A stretch of DNA of 11,098 nucleotides, taken from the NCBI GenBank assembly GCA_000151295.1, contig GG745349.1:290356-301453 (forward strand), in the 5' to 3' direction. Position numbers and translations under genes: made by a program. The notes under the pieces were generated by a model. That model had not been told where the DNA came from. It saw nothing but the letters and a program-made list of their open reading frames with translations, and did no database searches. This DNA comes from Allomyces macrogynus ATCC 38327. Lineage: Eukaryota; Blastocladiomycota; Blastocladiomycetes; Blastocladiales; Blastocladiaceae. Shown here piece after piece: positions 7,114 to 11,098 of this stretch; position 1 is the stretch's first letter; each line of letters opens with the position of its first letter.

Positions 7114-9196
7114 CTAAACGCCCGGACTAGCGCCTGCATGCACCCGCAACGAATCCGCCGCTCCTCGACCGTCCATATGGCATTCCTCTGTGTCCATTCC
7201 CTCCTCCTGCTCCGACTCGGATGACGTGGAATGGTCGTCTCCCGAATCCTGATCCGAGTCCCCACCCTCCTCGCCCTCCTCGCCGTCCTCCATCTCGACT
7301 TGCGCATCGGCGGCCTCGTGTGCCTTGTGCGCAATATACTTGGGCAGCGTCGCGGCGTAGTCGCGGATGGCGGGGTGGTCCGGGAACAAGACGGCCACTG
7401 TGCTGCGAGTGTGAGAAACGGCATTCACCCTCGTACAACAACGTGAACGGCAACGTACGTTTTTGCACGGCGACAAGTGCCTCGTCATACTTGCGCTGCA
7501 GCATGAGCAGTAAGAGTTCCTGCAGCGCCTCTTCGCCCGCCGGGTCGGCCACCGCCGCCCCCGCGGCTGCGGGGGCGTCGGCGCGTGGTGGGTCGCGACG
7601 TGGGGACTGCGACGTGGACGGCGTGCGGCCCCCCGGACTGGTGCTACCCTGACCGGTGCCGTTCGCGCCGTGAGAGCGGGTAGGTGTGCTGGCTGGACGG
7701 CGAGTACGCGCTGGTCCCGACGGCGTGCTTGCCTCTGCCTTTCGCGAGGCCGGGGTCGCACCAGAGGCCGCGACCGAGGCGCGGCGCGGATAGGATGATG
7801 CTGGCGGCAAGCGTGCGGGAGACGGCGATGAGACCGAGTTGCGCGACCCTCGAACTTCTGCGGTCGAGTTGCAGTTGGACGGTGCAGCGGCGGCACGGGC
7901 GGTGCGGATCGGCGTCGTTGCTGTCGACACTGATTTCGGTGAGCGCGAGCTGCTCGATGCAGGGGTCGTGCGAACTGGCCGACTCGTGCTGTCGAGCACC
8001 GGGCTGGTTGCAGTCTTGCGTGTCGGTGTGCGCGGTGGGTCGCCTGCAGCGCTGGCGCGGACCGAGGGAGATGTCGGCCGACTGGCACGAGTTGCACTAC
8101 TCTGCGACGAACGCACAATCGTAGCAGCAGCACGAGCATTGGCGTTAGGCTCGCGCTTGGTGGTTGCCAAACTCGACGGAGACGCCGAATTGGCCGGTGT
8201 GCGGACCGACGCACCCGTCTTGGCTGGCCGGGTCGTGCCGTCAAGCACGGGGCTAGCCGCGGGCTTGCGCGTCAGCGTATGCGGTGGCTCGCACTCGGGA
8301 CTAGCACGAACCGCGGGAGATGTCGGCCGGCTGGCACGAACTGCGCTACTCTGCGACGGACGCACAGTCGCAGCTGCTGCACGGGAATCGGCGCTTGGCT
8401 CGCGCTTGGTAGTTGTCGAGCTTGGAGAATGAGTGATGGGCTTGCGCTTGGTAGTTGCCGAGCTCGACGGGGTTGCCTTGGCCGGCGTGCGGGCTGACAC
8501 ACTCGGGTTAGCTGGCGGGGTAACGCTGTCGAGCACGAGTCTGGCTGCAGGTTTGCGCAAGGGTGTGCGTGGTGGCTCGCTCTCGGATCTGCCGCGAGCC
8601 GCGGGCGAGGTCGGCCTGCTGTTGGCATGCGCTGGACTGGTTCGCATCGGTCGCACCATCGCGGGAGAAACACGAGAGTCGGTAGTGGGTTCGAGCTTGG
8701 TGGTTGCCAAGCTTGACAGGGTCAATTTGGCTGGCGTGCGGGTCGTCGACGCCGACCTTGCCGAGGTACTCGTGGAACGAGCCGGAGCGGGCGTCGCGGG
8801 CTTCAACTGGGTGGACTGTTTCGGGGTTGCAGCAGGAGAGCGTGTCGTCGGCTTGGGCGACGCCGAGGTGGGCGTGGGAGTCTTGGTTGGTGGGACGGGC
8901 TCGGTCGAGGGAGACGTGTTGCTCCCCGCGCGTGCTGTCCCTTCGCTTGGAGCCTCCAGCGCGGATGCGGCGGGCGACTTGGGCCTTTGCGCCGAGATTT
9001 TCGGCAGTGGAGAGCGCGCGCTCGCCGTCTTGGACGCTGACGCCGGGCTGCGTGTCGTTACTGACGCGGGTGCAGGATTGGTCGGCGTCTTTCCGCGCGG
9101 CGAGCTGTTGGCCGTGCCGCCCGCGGACGCCGCGGTGGCGGTTGTCGACGCCTTGGTCGGCGGCTTGGGGTTCTTGGCGGTGTTCTGTGCCAGCAT
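7114..9196 (-). CDS. Ser/Pro/Ala/Thr-rich repeat protein with ERICH2-like C-terminus
   Basis: Predicted 673 aa from exons 9196-7459 and 7397-7114. The 61-nt intron uses donor GTACGT and the second of two nearby AG acceptors, the one that keeps the frame. Residues 1-550 are basic, disordered and crowded with SP/TP sites, as in microtubule-associated or kinase-regulated scaffolds, and include three tandem repeats (153 to about 414). Residues 555-605 form a helical pair (EEALQELLLLMLQRKYDEAL, then VQKLAVLFPDHPAIRDYAAT) like a single TPR unit. An acidic Ser/Glu/Asp tail follows (about 613-651). The pairing of a TPR-like helical unit (xxDYxxAxxxxxxILxxxPxNPxAxEF style) with an acidic tail is how I remember the C-terminus of animal ERICH2, a testis and cilium-associated protein of unclear function. 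The gene is well supported; the ERICH2 link is tentative, and an unrelated TPR-like unit is possible. It converges on FUZ and diverges from the poly(A)-binding protein gene. Confidence 0.75.
7955..8740 (-). repeat. Three imperfect tandem repeats (83-96 codons) in the ERICH2-like gene
   Basis: Unit 1 is 8740-8492 (residues 153-235), unit 2 is 8491-8204 (236-331) and unit 3 is 8203 to about 7955 (332-414). Each unit runs in order: RTPA(K/N), a Ser stretch with ATTK(x)EP, an Ala/Val/Arg stretch, SRPTSP, PP(R/H)T(x)xRKxA, and (x)VLDxxxxP. Unit 2 is longer because of a roughly 13-residue internal duplication of the TTKRxP segment. Units 2 and 3 are the most alike, suggesting the later duplication. 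No known domain; probably a disordered, phosphorylatable linker. Confidence 0.8.

Positions 9197-11098
<1,902 letters not shown>

Overview
The window looks like nuclear DNA of a GC-rich, intron-rich fungus that makes flagellated zoospores. A Blastocladiomycota-type genome (Allomyces or Catenaria relatives) is my best guess, but this is inferred, not shown. The reasons are a fungal Dma1-type FHA-RING ubiquitin ligase, a standard four-RRM poly(A)-binding protein, many short introns (58-126 nt) with YTGAC-like branch sites, and a full-length homologue of the ciliogenesis protein Fuzzy. Fuzzy would be unexpected in a fungus without cilia.

Layout, left to right. (1) 1-845, minus strand: Dma1-like FHA-RING E3 ligase, cut by the left edge inside its RING finger. 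(2) 846-2053: intergenic, about 1.2 kb. (3) 2054-4047, minus strand: complete cationic-amino-acid-transporter-like permease, 512 aa, with seven coding exons, one of which appears to be only 2 nt long. (4) 4048-5202: divergent intergenic region with an array of GCGAAAGC elements. (5) 5203-6907, plus strand: Fuzzy (FUZ) homologue, seven exons, 419 aa. (6) 6908-7113: short convergent gap. (7) 7114-9196, minus strand: 673-aa Ser/Pro/Ala/Thr-rich protein with three tandem repeats of about 85-95 residues and a C-terminal helical module plus acidic tail that resembles ERICH2. (8) 9197-9823: divergent promoter region ending in an A-rich leader. (9) 9824-11098, plus strand: poly(A)-binding protein, cut by the right edge at the start of RRM4.

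The genes do not form an operon or an obvious biosynthetic cluster. The suggestive link is the convergent FUZ / ERICH2-like pair, since both families are tied to cilia in animals. The splicing is also notable. All 16 introns I could place by reading frame and protein conservation have donors of the form GTNCG (ten GTACG, four GTCCG, two GTGCG), with C rather than A at position +4. I saw no transposon, CRISPR array, tRNA, rRNA or virus-like sequence.
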